Below are positions 18,642 to 27,829 of a DNA stretch of 64,000 nt, one piece after another. A program made the translations under genes and the position numbers. Under the pieces are notes generated by a model, which had not been told where the DNA came from, ran no database searches, and was given only the letters and a program-made list of their open reading frames with translations. Source of the DNA: Chlorogloeopsis fritschii PCC 6912 (GTDB lineage: Bacteria > Cyanobacteriota > Cyanobacteriia > Cyanobacteriales > Nostocaceae). Position 1 is the stretch's first letter, and every line of letters begins with the position of its first letter. Location of the stretch: assembly GCF_000317285.1 (NCBI RefSeq), contig NZ_AJLN01000104.1, positions 78,864 to 142,863 on the forward strand. Reading direction: 5' to 3'.

Positions 18642-18697
18642 GGTCAATAAATCAAGCAATGTATTGCTTTTTCATCACTCCTGATGTTCTGAGTATT

Positions 18698-19867
18698 TCA
18701 CGAATTTGATTTTGGTGTATCTAAAGCTTTTTGATTTTCTAAGAAAACCGTAGTAGCATTGACAACAACCTGTGCTGCTCCTGTAAAAAAATTACGGTCT
18801 ATAGTCTTTGGTGTATCGCTGGGTTGATGGTAGTGTGGGCTGCGTAGATTGGCAGTATCTGTCACCAATACTGCACCCACTCCTTGTAGCCAGAATGGAG
18901 CATGATCGCTACGGAGGGTATCTGGTATGAGCAAGCCCTTGAACGGAACTGGTAAGGTAAATATGGGTGGTAGAGAAATTGACGCGGAGGCACCCAGATG
19001 CGGAGACACGGAGATATTTTTGTTATCAAAACTGCGCTTGTTTTCTGGCTTGACTGCAACTGAATTTAAATATTGAAAAACGTTGAGCAGTGGCAAATTT
19101 TCTGTATCACCGACTACAGCTAAAAAATCACCTTTATCGCTGGGTGGTGTAATAGGCAAACCCGCAGGATACTTCTGACAGCCTGGAGTGTGGCAAGCGT
19201 AGCCCACCATATCCATAACAATGACGCCGCGTAGATTCTTCAATAAGTGTGCGGTTTTGGTAACAAAAGCTCTGCTACCCAACAATCCTGCTTCTTCTTT
19301 GTCAAAAAACACTAATTGTAAAGTTCTTGGTGTTGGACGAGAACCCAAAAGTCGGGCAATTTCTAAAAGCACGGCAACACCACTAGCATTATCATCAGCA
19401 CCGGGAGAGATGGCAACGGTATCGTAATGTGCACCAACGAGAATAGCTCCTGCTTGTTTGTCAGTGCCTTTTCGTTCTGCAAATACATTTACACCCTCAG
19501 AGAACTTTTGTAATTGGGATTTCCAGCCTAATTTTTTTAGTTCCCTGGTAATGTACGTGCGGGTACGCGATCGCTCTGCATCGGTATAACGCTTGAAGTT
19601 TAAATTTTGAACATGGGCAAACAGCTTGTTGGCAGATACTTGGGGAGCAGATGACGCAAAGAGCACCAGACGCGGTGACGCGGAGAGAGAAACATTCCCC
19701 GTGTCTCCACCTCCCCGTGTCCCCTTGTCCTCTTTCCCTAAGTGCGGATTTTCAACTTTAATAGTTTCAATGACCGATGGTTGCTCACCTTGTCTGAGAA
19801 ATCCGCTACCAACAACAGCCGCAAATGCCACCAGTATTGCCAGCACCAGCCAAATCCACTTTTTCAT
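18698..19867 (-). CDS. M28 family metallopeptidase with repeat-derived inserts
   Basis: A 389-aa exported zinc aminopeptidase-like enzyme of family M28. It begins with a signal anchor (MKKWIWLVLAILVAFAA). Zinc-site motifs are VGAHYDT, GADDNASG, DKEEAGLLGS, DMVGY and SDHAPFW, so the catalytic core looks complete. Two segments are unlike the family: about residues 44-69 (TRGGGDTGNVSLSASPR region) and about residues 284-297. Both are encoded by the ACGCGGAGACACGG type of intergenic repeat and keep the frame. They sit before the domain and in a surface-loop position, so activity may survive. Confidence 0.88.
   Translation of the reverse strand: MKKWIWLVLAILVAFAAVVGSGFLRQGEQPSVIETIKVENPHLGKEDKGTRGGGDTGNVSLSASPRLVLFASSAPQVSANKLFAHVQNLNFKRYTDAERSRTRTYITRELKKLGWKSQLQKFSEGVNVFAERKGTDKQAGAILVGAHYDTVAISPGADDNASGVAVLLEIARLLGSRPTPRTLQLVFFDKEEAGLLGSRAFVTKTAHLLKNLRGVIVMDMVGYACHTPGCQKYPAGLPITPPSDKGDFLAVVGDTENLPLLNVFQYLNSVAVKPENKRSFDNKNISVSPHLGASASISLPPIFTLPVPFKGLLIPDTLRSDHAPFWLQGVGAVLVTDTANLRSPHYHQPSDTPKTIDRNFFTGAAQVVVNATTVFLENQKALDTPKSNS
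18981..19022. repeat. intragenic GACGCGGAG repeat in M28 peptidase
   Basis: GACGCGGAGGCACCCAGATG followed by GCGGAGACACGGAG. These modules match the widely dispersed intergenic repeats of this genome (compare GACACGGAG near 10381 and 21450). In the peptidase frame it encodes about 14 residues, including SPHLGASAS. Confidence 0.6.
19661..19738. repeat. second intragenic repeat in M28 peptidase
   Basis: Contains GACGCGGTGACGCGGAGAG and then CCCCGTGTCTCC and CCCCGTGTCCCC, an imperfect inverted arrangement of the GACGCGGAG and GACACGGGG modules. It adds about 26 in-frame residues of low complexity between the signal anchor and the peptidase domain. Confidence 0.6.
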
Positions 19868-20083
19868 CTGATTTTTCCGTGCCTTCCTGATTTAGGATAG
19901 CGCTTGACTCAAGTTTGACAACTTGTCTTTTGACAGAGTTGAAAATTTACTTTAAAGTTCCTCATGATTGGCTATGCCCACGAAATTTTTCGCAACAATT
20001 GGACTAGCTGATTTTACATAACAAGTAAAAATTTTAAGAATTGCTAATCGTAAAATGTTCTCGATTAGCCATTAGCCGCCAAT

Positions 20084-21310
20084 ATGCTAGATTATTTGCT
20101 CATCATATCTTTGGGGTTTCTAGGAAGTTTTGGACACTGCTTGGGGATGTGTGGCCCTTTAGCTGTAGCATTTTCTCTATCTCATCAACAAGAAACTCTC
20201 AATTGGCGGCAGCAATTAACATTTCATACTTTGCTTAACTTCGGCAGACTACTGAGCTACACCCTTGTTGGTGCTGGGATTGGCGCGTTAGGTTCTGTTT
20301 TGCTCAAGAGTGGACAAATTGCGGGAATTGGTAGTGATTTACGCCAATGGATTGCAATTATCACTGGCATGATGTTGATTTGGTTTGGGCTAGGACAAAT
20401 CAAACCAGACTTTTTGCCTCGAATACCAGTATTGCACCCCTTGTTGAAAGGAGGTTTACACAACCGCTTGAGTGCGGGGATGGTTAAACTTTCCCTCAAA
20501 AGCAAATGGTGGACACCAGCAGCTTTAGGTATGACTTGGGGTTTAATGCCTTGTGGTTTCCTCTATGCTGCCCAAATTAAAGCTGCGGAAACAGGCAATT
20601 TGTGGATGGGTGCAGCAACGATGCTGGCTTTTGGCATCGGAACCCTACCCACGATGTTAGGTGTTGGTGTTTCTACATCGTTGGTAAGTAAAGACAGGCG
20701 CAGTCAGTTGTTTCGCTTAGGTGGTTGGGTAACTCTCACCATTGGTGTACTTACACTGCTGCGGACGGGCGACACAATGGTAGATTACACTGGACACGCG
20801 GCGCTAATATTGTTAATGCTGGCGCTGATTGCTCGTCCTGTAAGCGGTTTGTGGGCTGCTCCCTTGCGTTATCGTCGTGCTTTGGGAGTAGGCGCTTTTG
20901 TGCTTTCTGTTGCTCACACTACCCACATGATAGAACACTCGCTGCAATGGAATTTTGCTGCCTTCTGGTTTTTGCCGCCAGATTTTCAGTGGGGAATGGC
21001 TGCGGGTGTGGTGGCACTGGTGTTGATGACTCCCGCCGCATTAACAAGTTTTGATTCATTGCAAAAGATTTTGGGCAAGCGTTGGCGGCAAATTCATTTA
21101 TTGAGCATACCGGCTTTGGTATTGGCTACCATTCATACAATTATGATTGGCTCGCATTACCTGGGTTCTTTGCGATTAACAGATTTCAATAAATTAGCAT
21201 CAGTACTGTTGGTAATAATTACTCTTGGTGTATTGATAGTGAGAAACCGTTTTTTTTGGTCGATGCTATCTTTAGAAAAATTTTACGTACCGTTGAGTAA
21301 GTCACGTTAA
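20084..21310 (+). CDS. TauE/SafE (UreH-like) membrane transporter family protein
   Basis: A 408-aa membrane protein. The N-terminal half carries the SafE/UreH-type signature GFLGSFGHCLGMCGPLAVAF (residues 9-28), with the HCxGMCGP metal-binding-type motif, and a matching second half with WGLMPCGFLYAA. The C-terminal 150 residues add further membrane segments with several His residues (SVAHTTHMIEHS, TIHTIMIGSHY). In bacteria this family is tied to copper handling and cytochrome oxidase assembly or sulfur-compound export; the substrate here is unknown. The downstream YtkA-like gene is in the same direction and may act with it. Confidence 0.82.
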   Translation: MLDYLLIISLGFLGSFGHCLGMCGPLAVAFSLSHQQETLNWRQQLTFHTLLNFGRLLSYTLVGAGIGALGSVLLKSGQIAGIGSDLRQWIAIITGMMLIWFGLGQIKPDFLPRIPVLHPLLKGGLHNRLSAGMVKLSLKSKWWTPAALGMTWGLMPCGFLYAAQIKAAETGNLWMGAATMLAFGIGTLPTMLGVGVSTSLVSKDRRSQLFRLGGWVTLTIGVLTLLRTGDTMVDYTGHAALILLMLALIARPVSGLWAAPLRYRRALGVGAFVLSVAHTTHMIEHSLQWNFAAFWFLPPDFQWGMAAGVVALVLMTPAALTSFDSLQKILGKRWRQIHLLSIPALVLATIHTIMIGSHYLGSLRLTDFNKLASVLLVIITLGVLIVRNRFFWSMLSLEKFYVPLSKSR

Positions 21311-21418
21311 ATTTATACAATTTTGATTTAAATTAAAATATAAAAAGGCGTCTATACATTGATGAAAAATATACAAGTATCTGGTCAAATTTAGTTTAGA
21401 AAATGGTCAATTTTTACG

Positions 21419-21505
21419 CACAAGTTATGGAATAATAAACCGCAGAGGACACGGAGAACACTGATTAAAGAGGATTTTAGAGAAATTTTCCGTAAACCTT
21501 AATGG
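21419..21505 (+). repeat. intergenic repeat, copy B (copy A at 10321-10436)
   Basis: Starts CACAAGTTATGGAATAATAA and contains GACACGGAG and AGAGGATTTTAGAGA, matching copy A without the extra 37-bp module. It lies in the 349-bp gap between the TauE/SafE gene and the YtkA-like gene; nothing else was recognised there. Confidence 0.75.
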
Positions 21506-21659
21506 TGATAATCTGAAAATAACAAATGTTTAAATAATAAAATACAAAAAATAATTTCAAGAATCCTTATTCGACTAAAAATTTGCTTGTATGGCAATAA
21601 TTTTGTAATGATATTCTCTATGTTCAAAAATAAGTGTTTCACATTAGGGAGGATTTGAT

Positions 21660-22352
21660 TTGCCGTTCTCAAATGCAGTCGCATTTTCACTTTCATCAGA
21701 GGCTACTACCTCCACAATGCTCAGACAAAGTTTGTTACAAGGCACTTCTCGGCACTGTCATGTAACGGCAAAGTATGTATTATCACTACTGTTATTTGTT
21801 AATTTTATTTCTCCTCATTCCACTGCATCTGCCCATCAAGTGAAAACGACAAGGGATGTGGGTGCAATTCTCCACATAGAACCAAATGACAATCCTCGCG
21901 CTGGGGAACGGACAAAAGCATGGTTTGCCTTGACTCGCAAAGGCGGTAAGGTGATTCGATTAGCAGAGTGCAATTGTCAGTTGCAGGTTTACGCAGAACC
22001 TCATGCCTCTGGAGAACCTCCTCTGTTGGAACCTGCATTACAAGCATTGACTGCGGAGCGCTACCAGGGAGTACCTGGCACAGAAATTACATTTCCCAGG
22101 CAAGGCAATTACCAATTACAACTGCGCGGTAAACCCAAAACAGGGGCAAGTTTTAAACCTTTTGAATTAAAGTTTAATGTTACTGTGGCAGCTGGTAATG
22201 AAGTGTCAGAAAACGTGCAAGGTACGCAGGATGTGAATCAGAATTTTACACAGGCACGAACTTCTGGTTTGCCGTTTTGGGCGATCGCTTCTTTCGGTCT
22301 TATTATAGTTGGTGTTTTTCTCGCCGTAGTACAACAATTAAATAGGGAGTAG
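21660..22352 (+). CDS. exported YtkA-like protein with C-terminal anchor
   Basis: A 230-aa protein with an N-terminal signal sequence (LSLLLFVNFISPHSTASA), a beta-rich domain starting HQVKTTRDVGAILHIEPNDN, and a C-terminal membrane helix (FWAIASFGLIIVGVFLAVV). The layout resembles YtkA/FixH-like domains used in copper or oxidase assembly. I chose TTG 21660 because AGGGAGGA lies seven bases upstream; the next ATG at 21717 has no ribosome site. It follows the TauE/SafE gene and probably works in the same process. Confidence 0.65.
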   Translation: MPFSNAVAFSLSSEATTSTMLRQSLLQGTSRHCHVTAKYVLSLLLFVNFISPHSTASAHQVKTTRDVGAILHIEPNDNPRAGERTKAWFALTRKGGKVIRLAECNCQLQVYAEPHASGEPPLLEPALQALTAERYQGVPGTEITFPRQGNYQLQLRGKPKTGASFKPFELKFNVTVAAGNEVSENVQGTQDVNQNFTQARTSGLPFWAIASFGLIIVGVFLAVVQQLNRE

Positions 22353-22393
22353 GTTGTATGGCTTTGGCGCGGAATAATCAAGCACCAATAAAA

Positions 22394-22414
22394 GGGCATC
22401 CCTTGTGGATGCCC
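22394..22414. terminator. hairpin between convergent genes
   Basis: Eight-base perfect stem GGGCATCC/GGATGCCC with a 5-base loop, placed between the convergent YtkA-like gene and galE. No T-run follows, so this is either a weak bidirectional terminator or a dispersed hairpin repeat. Confidence 0.45.
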
Positions 22415-22495
22415 CTACCATTTAAGTACTCACACAAAATTAATTACACACATTATTTTGCTGTTCCCCCAACCCTATCCCCTTTTCCCTATCTG

Positions 22496-23494
22496 TTATT
22501 GATGTCGTTTTTGATGCCACTGCCATGCATGGGTGATAATTTCCGACAGGGCTGAGTACTGTGGTTGCCAGCCTAAAATTTTTCGGGCTTTATCGCCACT
22601 GCCAATTAAAGCTGGTGGATCGCCAGGGCGGCGATCGCACTCCACTACTTTAATATCTCTGCCTGTTACTTGCTTGGCGGTTTCAATGACTTCTTTGACA
22701 GAGAAGCCGTTGCCATTTCCTAAGTTAAAAGCTTCGCTGTTACCGCCTTTTAATAAATATTCCAAGCCCAAAACGTGAGCGTCTGCTAAATCGCTGACGT
22801 GGATATAATCTCGAACACAGGTGCCGTCTGGTGTGGGGTAATCGGTGCCAAAAACTGAAATAGATTCGCGCTTACCTAAAGCCGCCAACAATACTAAAGG
22901 AATCAAATGAGTTTCTGGATTGTGATCTTCTCCTAACAAACCACTCGGATCTGCGCCTGCGGCATTGAAATAGCGGAAACTTACTGATTTGAAATCGTAA
23001 GCGACATCAAAATCAGCAAGAATTTGCTCTACCATCAGCTTGCTATTGCCATAGGGATTGATGGGCTTTTGAGGATGATCTTCTGGGATGGGTACGACAT
23101 TTGGAACCCCATAGGTTGCGCAAGTGGAAGAAAAGACAAATTTCTTGACAGAGGCATCACACATTGCCTCTAACAATGTCAGGGTGCCGACAACATTATT
23201 GCGGTAGTACTTGGCTGGATCGACAACTGATTCTCCCACATAGGCATAGGCAGAAAAGTGCATTACAGCTGCAATATCGTGGCTTTGAAATAACTTATCC
23301 AACAGGGGGCGATCGCCTGTATCTCCCACTATCAGTTCTACATCTAAAACTTTTTCTACCAATTCACGGTGCCCGTACACTAAATTATCAAGAATTACCA
23401 CCTCGTAACCTGCTCGCTTCAAAGCAAGTACTGCATGGGAGCCGATATATCCAGCCCCGCCTGTAACCAAAATAGTGGGCTTTCCAGGCGACAT
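22496..23494 (-). CDS. galE: UDP-glucose 4-epimerase
   Basis: A 332-aa cytoplasmic SDR enzyme that interconverts UDP-glucose and UDP-galactose, feeding galactose into surface polysaccharides. The NAD-binding motif GGAGYIGSH is at residues 12-20. FSSTCATYG supplies the catalytic Ser/Thr and NPYGNSK the YxxxK pair. Length and motifs match the family throughout. It stands alone on the minus strand. It may support the glycosyltransferases at the left of the window, though it is not in their operon. Confidence 0.95.
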   Translation of the reverse strand: MSPGKPTILVTGGAGYIGSHAVLALKRAGYEVVILDNLVYGHRELVEKVLDVELIVGDTGDRPLLDKLFQSHDIAAVMHFSAYAYVGESVVDPAKYYRNNVVGTLTLLEAMCDASVKKFVFSSTCATYGVPNVVPIPEDHPQKPINPYGNSKLMVEQILADFDVAYDFKSVSFRYFNAAGADPSGLLGEDHNPETHLIPLVLLAALGKRESISVFGTDYPTPDGTCVRDYIHVSDLADAHVLGLEYLLKGGNSEAFNLGNGNGFSVKEVIETAKQVTGRDIKVVECDRRPGDPPALIGSGDKARKILGWQPQYSALSEIITHAWQWHQKRHQ

Positions 23495-23784
23495 AGTTTT
23501 TCCTTGTAATTAAACAACTACTCAATTAAATTAATTTACCTGAACAGGATTACTGATCTAGAAGATTACAAATATTGCAGTCAGTTGAAAAAAATTGCTC
23601 TAAAATCACTACGACGGTAGTCTTGATGTGAAGGATAGTCATCCGCCTGCGGAAATATCCTTTCATGAAGTGACGTTGTGGGGTATTTGCAGTTAGTGAC
23701 TGTGCGATTACAATTTGACGGTAAAATAACTCAATTTTCCAAAACAATTAGGCTGACCGCACGAAAAAATGTGAGAGTTAATCT

Positions 23785-24432
23785 ATGTTTATATTGTTAA
23801 GCCGGGTACTTCTGTGGCTGCTGCTGATAGCGATTTTAGTCACTTTGTTTCAAAGATTTTATCCTTCAGGGACTTTTGTCGGACGCTTGCTTTTAGTCGT
23901 TCTATTCCTGATTATCTTACTATCGTTTATTAACCCCAACGAACCAGCTGTCGCCTCACTATGGAGGGTAGTTTCTTTTCCCCTCAAGCCTTTGGGAGCG
24001 TCACTTTTGCTGTTAATTCTTGCTGCCCAGAAGATTAAAGCTGGAGCGATAGATAAACCAGGAGGAATCTACTTAGCTTGGGCGTTAACAATTATGCTGT
24101 TAGCAAGCACTCCAGCTGTCGCTTACTTTTTGGTGCGATCGCCTGTAGCAACGGCAAGTAATCTCAACCAAGCCCTCACTTCCACTCTATCTCCAACACT
24201 AGTGGCATTCAAACAAGACTCGACTGTGGCTAGCGTGTCAGATGTAGGAAGCAGCATTCTGTCTCCCACAGCAGTTTCACCTTATTTGTTGCAAACTCCT
24301 AATGACATACCCAGGCGCGGATTGCGGTTAGAAGATTTTGTGCCAAATGCTGAAACACTTTCGCTAACAACGCGAGTTTGGGAAAGTTATCTTAATCAAG
24401 TTTATTTTTTCTTGCGCGGACGCCAACCGTAA
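23785..24432 (+). CDS. conserved membrane protein, unknown
   Basis: A 215-aa protein with about four N-terminal membrane helices (residues 1-65, then 70-125) and a polar C-terminal region of about 90 residues that is probably extracytoplasmic. I recognise no catalytic motif and no DUF218/YdcF signature. A factor-independent terminator begins 20 bp after the stop, so the gene ends its own transcript and does not look truncated by an insertion. Confidence 0.65.
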   Translation: MFILLSRVLLWLLLIAILVTLFQRFYPSGTFVGRLLLVVLFLIILLSFINPNEPAVASLWRVVSFPLKPLGASLLLLILAAQKIKAGAIDKPGGIYLAWALTIMLLASTPAVAYFLVRSPVATASNLNQALTSTLSPTLVAFKQDSTVASVSDVGSSILSPTAVSPYLLQTPNDIPRRGLRLEDFVPNAETLSLTTRVWESYLNQVYFFLRGRQP

Positions 24433-24451
24433 GTTTAAAAAAACTGGCTCT

Positions 24452-24495
24452 AAAAAAGGTCATAATGTTACTTTTGTAGCTGAGTGACCTTTTTT
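24452..24495 (+). terminator. factor-independent terminator
   Basis: Perfect 11-base stem AAAAAAGGTCA/TGACCTTTTTT with a 22-base loop and a following T-rich run. It lies 20 bp after the membrane-protein stop at 24432. Confidence 0.8.
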
Positions 24496-24572
24496 TATTT
24501 TATATTTCTGTCGGTAGCTACAAAATGCCAGATTTTGGCTTACTCTACGATTAAAAAAGTGCAATTGCTGGA

Positions 24573-26324
24573 ATGGCAAAAACGCGACGCCTTGCTAAAC
24601 TTGGTGCCTATTTACGTCCTCATTGGCGGGATGCAACATTAGGTATATTTGCTTTGTTAACTGTGAACGGATTGGGTGTTTACATACCTTTATTAATTCG
24701 TTCGGCTGTTGACAAACTCTCGGCAGCTTTTAGCTTTAACCAATTACTAAATTATGTAGTACCCATTGTCTTACTTACTTCGGCAATGTGGCTAATTCGC
24801 ATGGCTTCCCGCATTTGGATTTTTGGTGTGGGGCGTCAGGTAGAGTTTGAACTCAAACAACGAATTTTTGAACACTTACTAAAGTTGGAACCAGCCTACT
24901 TTGTGACTAACACGGCTGGTGATTTAATCAGTCGTGCTACTAGTGATGTAGACAATATCCGGCGATTGTTGGGTTTTGCTGTGCTGAGTTTGGCAAATAC
25001 GGTGTTTGCCTATGCTTTGACGCTGCCAGTCATGCTCTCTATCAGTGTGGATCTAACTGTCTTCTCGTTGGCAGTTTATCCGTTCATGTTTTTGGTGGTA
25101 CATTTATTTAGCGATCGCCTCCGCAACGAGCAGCTAGAAGTGCAGGATCGACTTTCTGATGCCAGCGACTTGATTCAAGAAGATATCAGCGGCATTGCCT
25201 TAATTAAAATCTATGCCCAAGAGGAAAATGAGCGTCGCGCCTTCGCTAAGAGAAATCAACAACTGTTGCAAGCTAATCTCAAACTAGCAAAAAGTCGAAA
25301 TACGCTGTTTCCTTTGATTGGCGGGTTAGCTAATATCAGTTCGCTGGTGATTATCTTATTAGGAGCGACGAGGATTGCCTCTGGAGTGCTGGATATTGGA
25401 GACTTTGTGGCATTGCTGTTGTATGTGGAGCGCTTGGTTTTCCCTACTGCTTTATTAGGATTTACAATCACTGCCTATCAAAGAGGTGAAGTGAGTATAG
25501 ATCGGATTGAGGCAATTTTAGGTGTCACGCCCAAAATTCAAGATGCATCAGATGCAGTTGAGTTGCCAACAGAGCAAGTAAAAGGAGAACTCACAGCTAA
25601 AAGTCTCAGTTACACTTACCCTGGTTCCGACACTCCCGCTTTAGATAACGTCAGCTTTAAGATTGCACCTGGAGAAACGGTAGCAATTGTGGGAGCTATT
25701 GGTTCCGGAAAATCTACTTTGGCTAATTGTTTGCCTAGATTATTGGATATTGGGAAGGAACAGCTATTTTTGGATGGGATCGACATTACTAAAATCAAGT
25801 TGCCAGATTTAAGAAGCGCGATCGCCTACGTACCTCAAGATAGTTTTCTCTTCAGTACCACGATTAAAAATAACGTTCGCTATGGCGATCCTGTTGCCAA
25901 GCAAGAAGAAGTAGAATCTGCCGCCGCAGTTGCCCAAATTGCTCCAGAAATCAGCATTTTTCCACAGCAATATGAAACTATTGTGGGTGAACGCGGTATC
26001 ACTCTTTCTGGCGGACAACGACAGCGTACTGCCCTCGCACGGGCACTACTAGTGGATGCTCCCGTGTTAATTTTGGATGATGCCCTTTCCAGCGTTGATA
26101 ATCAAACTGCAACAGCAATTCTCAACAATCTTTCTAGCGGCACAAAACGCAAAACCGTAGTTTTTATTACGCACCAGCTATCTGCTGCGGCGACTGCTGA
26201 TCGAATTTTTGTGATGGATAAAGGCCAAATCGTACAAATAGGTACGCACAAAGATCTGCTTAAAGAACCAGGGCTGTATAGAATTTTATGGAGCCAGCAT
26301 CAAGTCGAGGAATTACTGCATTAA
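24573..26324 (+). CDS. ABC exporter, fused membrane and ATPase domains
   Basis: A 583-aa half-transporter of the MsbA/multidrug type. Residues about 20-310 hold six membrane helices; the ATPase follows with Walker A GAIGSGKS, a Q-loop (YVPQDSFLF), signature LSGGQRQR and Walker B VLILDDALSSVD. The residue after Walker B is Asp where active sites usually have Glu. This is seen in the degenerate half of heterodimeric exporters such as BmrC. No partner gene is adjacent. Substrate unknown; it may be lipid or drug. Confidence 0.9.
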   Translation: MAKTRRLAKLGAYLRPHWRDATLGIFALLTVNGLGVYIPLLIRSAVDKLSAAFSFNQLLNYVVPIVLLTSAMWLIRMASRIWIFGVGRQVEFELKQRIFEHLLKLEPAYFVTNTAGDLISRATSDVDNIRRLLGFAVLSLANTVFAYALTLPVMLSISVDLTVFSLAVYPFMFLVVHLFSDRLRNEQLEVQDRLSDASDLIQEDISGIALIKIYAQEENERRAFAKRNQQLLQANLKLAKSRNTLFPLIGGLANISSLVIILLGATRIASGVLDIGDFVALLLYVERLVFPTALLGFTITAYQRGEVSIDRIEAILGVTPKIQDASDAVELPTEQVKGELTAKSLSYTYPGSDTPALDNVSFKIAPGETVAIVGAIGSGKSTLANCLPRLLDIGKEQLFLDGIDITKIKLPDLRSAIAYVPQDSFLFSTTIKNNVRYGDPVAKQEEVESAAAVAQIAPEISIFPQQYETIVGERGITLSGGQRQRTALARALLVDAPVLILDDALSSVDNQTATAILNNLSSGTKRKTVVFITHQLSAAATADRIFVMDKGQIVQIGTHKDLLKEPGLYRILWSQHQVEELLH

Positions 26325-26356
26325 ATCTTCACTTGCCTGTGGTGAGTTTCGATTTT

Positions 26357-26386
26357 TGTAGAGATGTGCCATGGCACGTCTCTACA
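26357..26386. repeat. 30-bp near-perfect palindrome (GTAGAGACG family)
   Basis: Arms TGTAGAGATGTGCCA and TGGCACGTCTCTACA differ from perfect symmetry by one base pair. Same length and outer bases as the palindrome at 16947-16976, with a different centre. Confidence 0.8.
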
Positions 26387-26423
26387 GATTTGTCTTTAGG
26401 TAAATCGCCTAACTAAAAACACA

Positions 26424-26455
26424 AATCCCCGACTTCTGGTGAGAAGTCGGGGATT
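26424..26455. terminator. bidirectional terminator
   Basis: Perfect 14-base stem (AATCCCCGACTTCT and its complement) with a GGTG loop, followed by TTT on the plus strand and preceded by A-rich sequence. It sits between the convergent ABC exporter and sugar transferase genes and can serve both. Confidence 0.75.
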
Positions 26456-26547
26456 TTGCAGGGCGCGTTTTACGTTTAATTTAGTTGTTCCATTTATTTC
26501 TTTAGGACACTTACGTAGAGATACAATGAACGACTAGAGTAGCTCCT

Positions 26548-27231
26548 TTAACAAGCTCCAATCCTGCCAAAGATGACATAAAAAGTTTTGGCAATCAACA
26601 GAATGTCATACAATGGATACCATTTTTTCTGATACTGCAAGTCTAAATCGACTATCTGTTCAAAATCCTTAACACGAGAACGCCCGTTAACTTGCCATTC
26701 ACCTGTCAATCCTGGTTTGACATTTAAACGCTGCCAGTGACGCTGGTTGTAGTGCATCACTTCATCCGCCGTTGGCGGGCGTGTTCCCACTAAACTCATT
26801 TCACCAACTAAGACGTTCCAAAATTGAGGCAGTTCATCCAAGCTGGTACTCCGCAAAAACCGCCCGATTTTTGTGACGCGAAAGTCGTTTTTGTTCTTGA
26901 AAATCAACCCGTTTGCTTCGTTACTGACTAGAGACTTTAACCGCTCGGCATCAGTTACCATGGAACGGAATTTGCGGATACGAAATGGACGCCCTTGCAG
27001 TCCGTAGCGCTGTTGTGTAAAAAATATAGGGCCTGGACTATCAATTTTAATAGCGATCGCGATCGGTATAAATAAGATTGCTAGAACTAAAAGTCCTACT
27101 AAGCTACCTACTATATCTAAATAACGTTTAAATTTTGAACTAACCGAGGGGTGAACTACTAATTCTAATTTTTTAGTATTGGAAGTTGCACTTTCAACAA
27201 CGGTTGTGAATGGTAATTGGTACATTGTCAA
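26548..27231 (-). CDS. bacterial sugar transferase (phosphoglycosyl transferase)
   Basis: A 227-aa membrane-bound enzyme that attaches the first sugar phosphate to a polyprenyl phosphate, starting polysaccharide repeat synthesis. One membrane helix (about residues 38-62) is followed by KIDSPGPIFFTQQRYG, KFRSM and SLDELPQFWNVLVGEMSLVG, then RPGLTG-like KPGLTGEWQVNGRS. These are the WcaJ/EpsE core motifs. The long N-terminal membrane region of full-length WcaJ is absent, so it is the short form. Met1 and Met3 are both possible starts. It may prime the glycan built by the left-hand cluster. Confidence 0.9.
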   Translation of the reverse strand: MTMYQLPFTTVVESATSNTKKLELVVHPSVSSKFKRYLDIVGSLVGLLVLAILFIPIAIAIKIDSPGPIFFTQQRYGLQGRPFRIRKFRSMVTDAERLKSLVSNEANGLIFKNKNDFRVTKIGRFLRSTSLDELPQFWNVLVGEMSLVGTRPPTADEVMHYNQRHWQRLNVKPGLTGEWQVNGRSRVKDFEQIVDLDLQYQKKWYPLYDILLIAKTFYVIFGRIGAC

Positions 27232-27829
27232 GCCGAATGTTGAGCTAATAATTTATTTTTACAAAGATTTACCTTTAGAATATAAGCTCACTATTCACTC
27301 AAGCACACAATTACAACCGTGTATTCACTGAATCTTCATCAAAATTCAGGGAAATGATTATTTTTGATAAAATTCGGATAAAGTCACTGGAATATCCCTT
27401 AGGGATGATGAATATCTACTTTTTATGTAGATACTGGGGATAGTTGTGTTATATTTTGCTATCAAAACATTGCGTATTTGAAGATTTAACGATTATCTTA
27501 GTTATTTATCAATAGCAGTTCTATTCCTTTATCTGGGGAGCGATCGCAAGCACCTACTTTTCTTAAGTGGCTTTTTTGGTTACTGAGCATAGCTGTGCTT
27601 AGTGGATATCATCAGTACTTTACTTGTGTGAAAGTCAACTAACGTACTTAGATATATTCCACAGTCGCATTTGCCATATATAGGCAATATCTAAACTAAT
27701 AGCGTCATCAATCTAAAATACGTTGACAAAATCTGCTGAAACAGGCGTTTGTATTCAATTATTCAAAATATTTAAAAATCAAGTAAAAAAGTTTGCTGTC
27801 ATTCATCTCAATTATTGAGGAGTTAAAAA
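27232..27829. other. intergenic region, no feature recognised
   Basis: About 600 bp between the divergently oriented sugar transferase and a coiled-coil gene. I see no coding frame, repeat or strong hairpin. It presumably carries both promoters. Confidence 0.6.
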
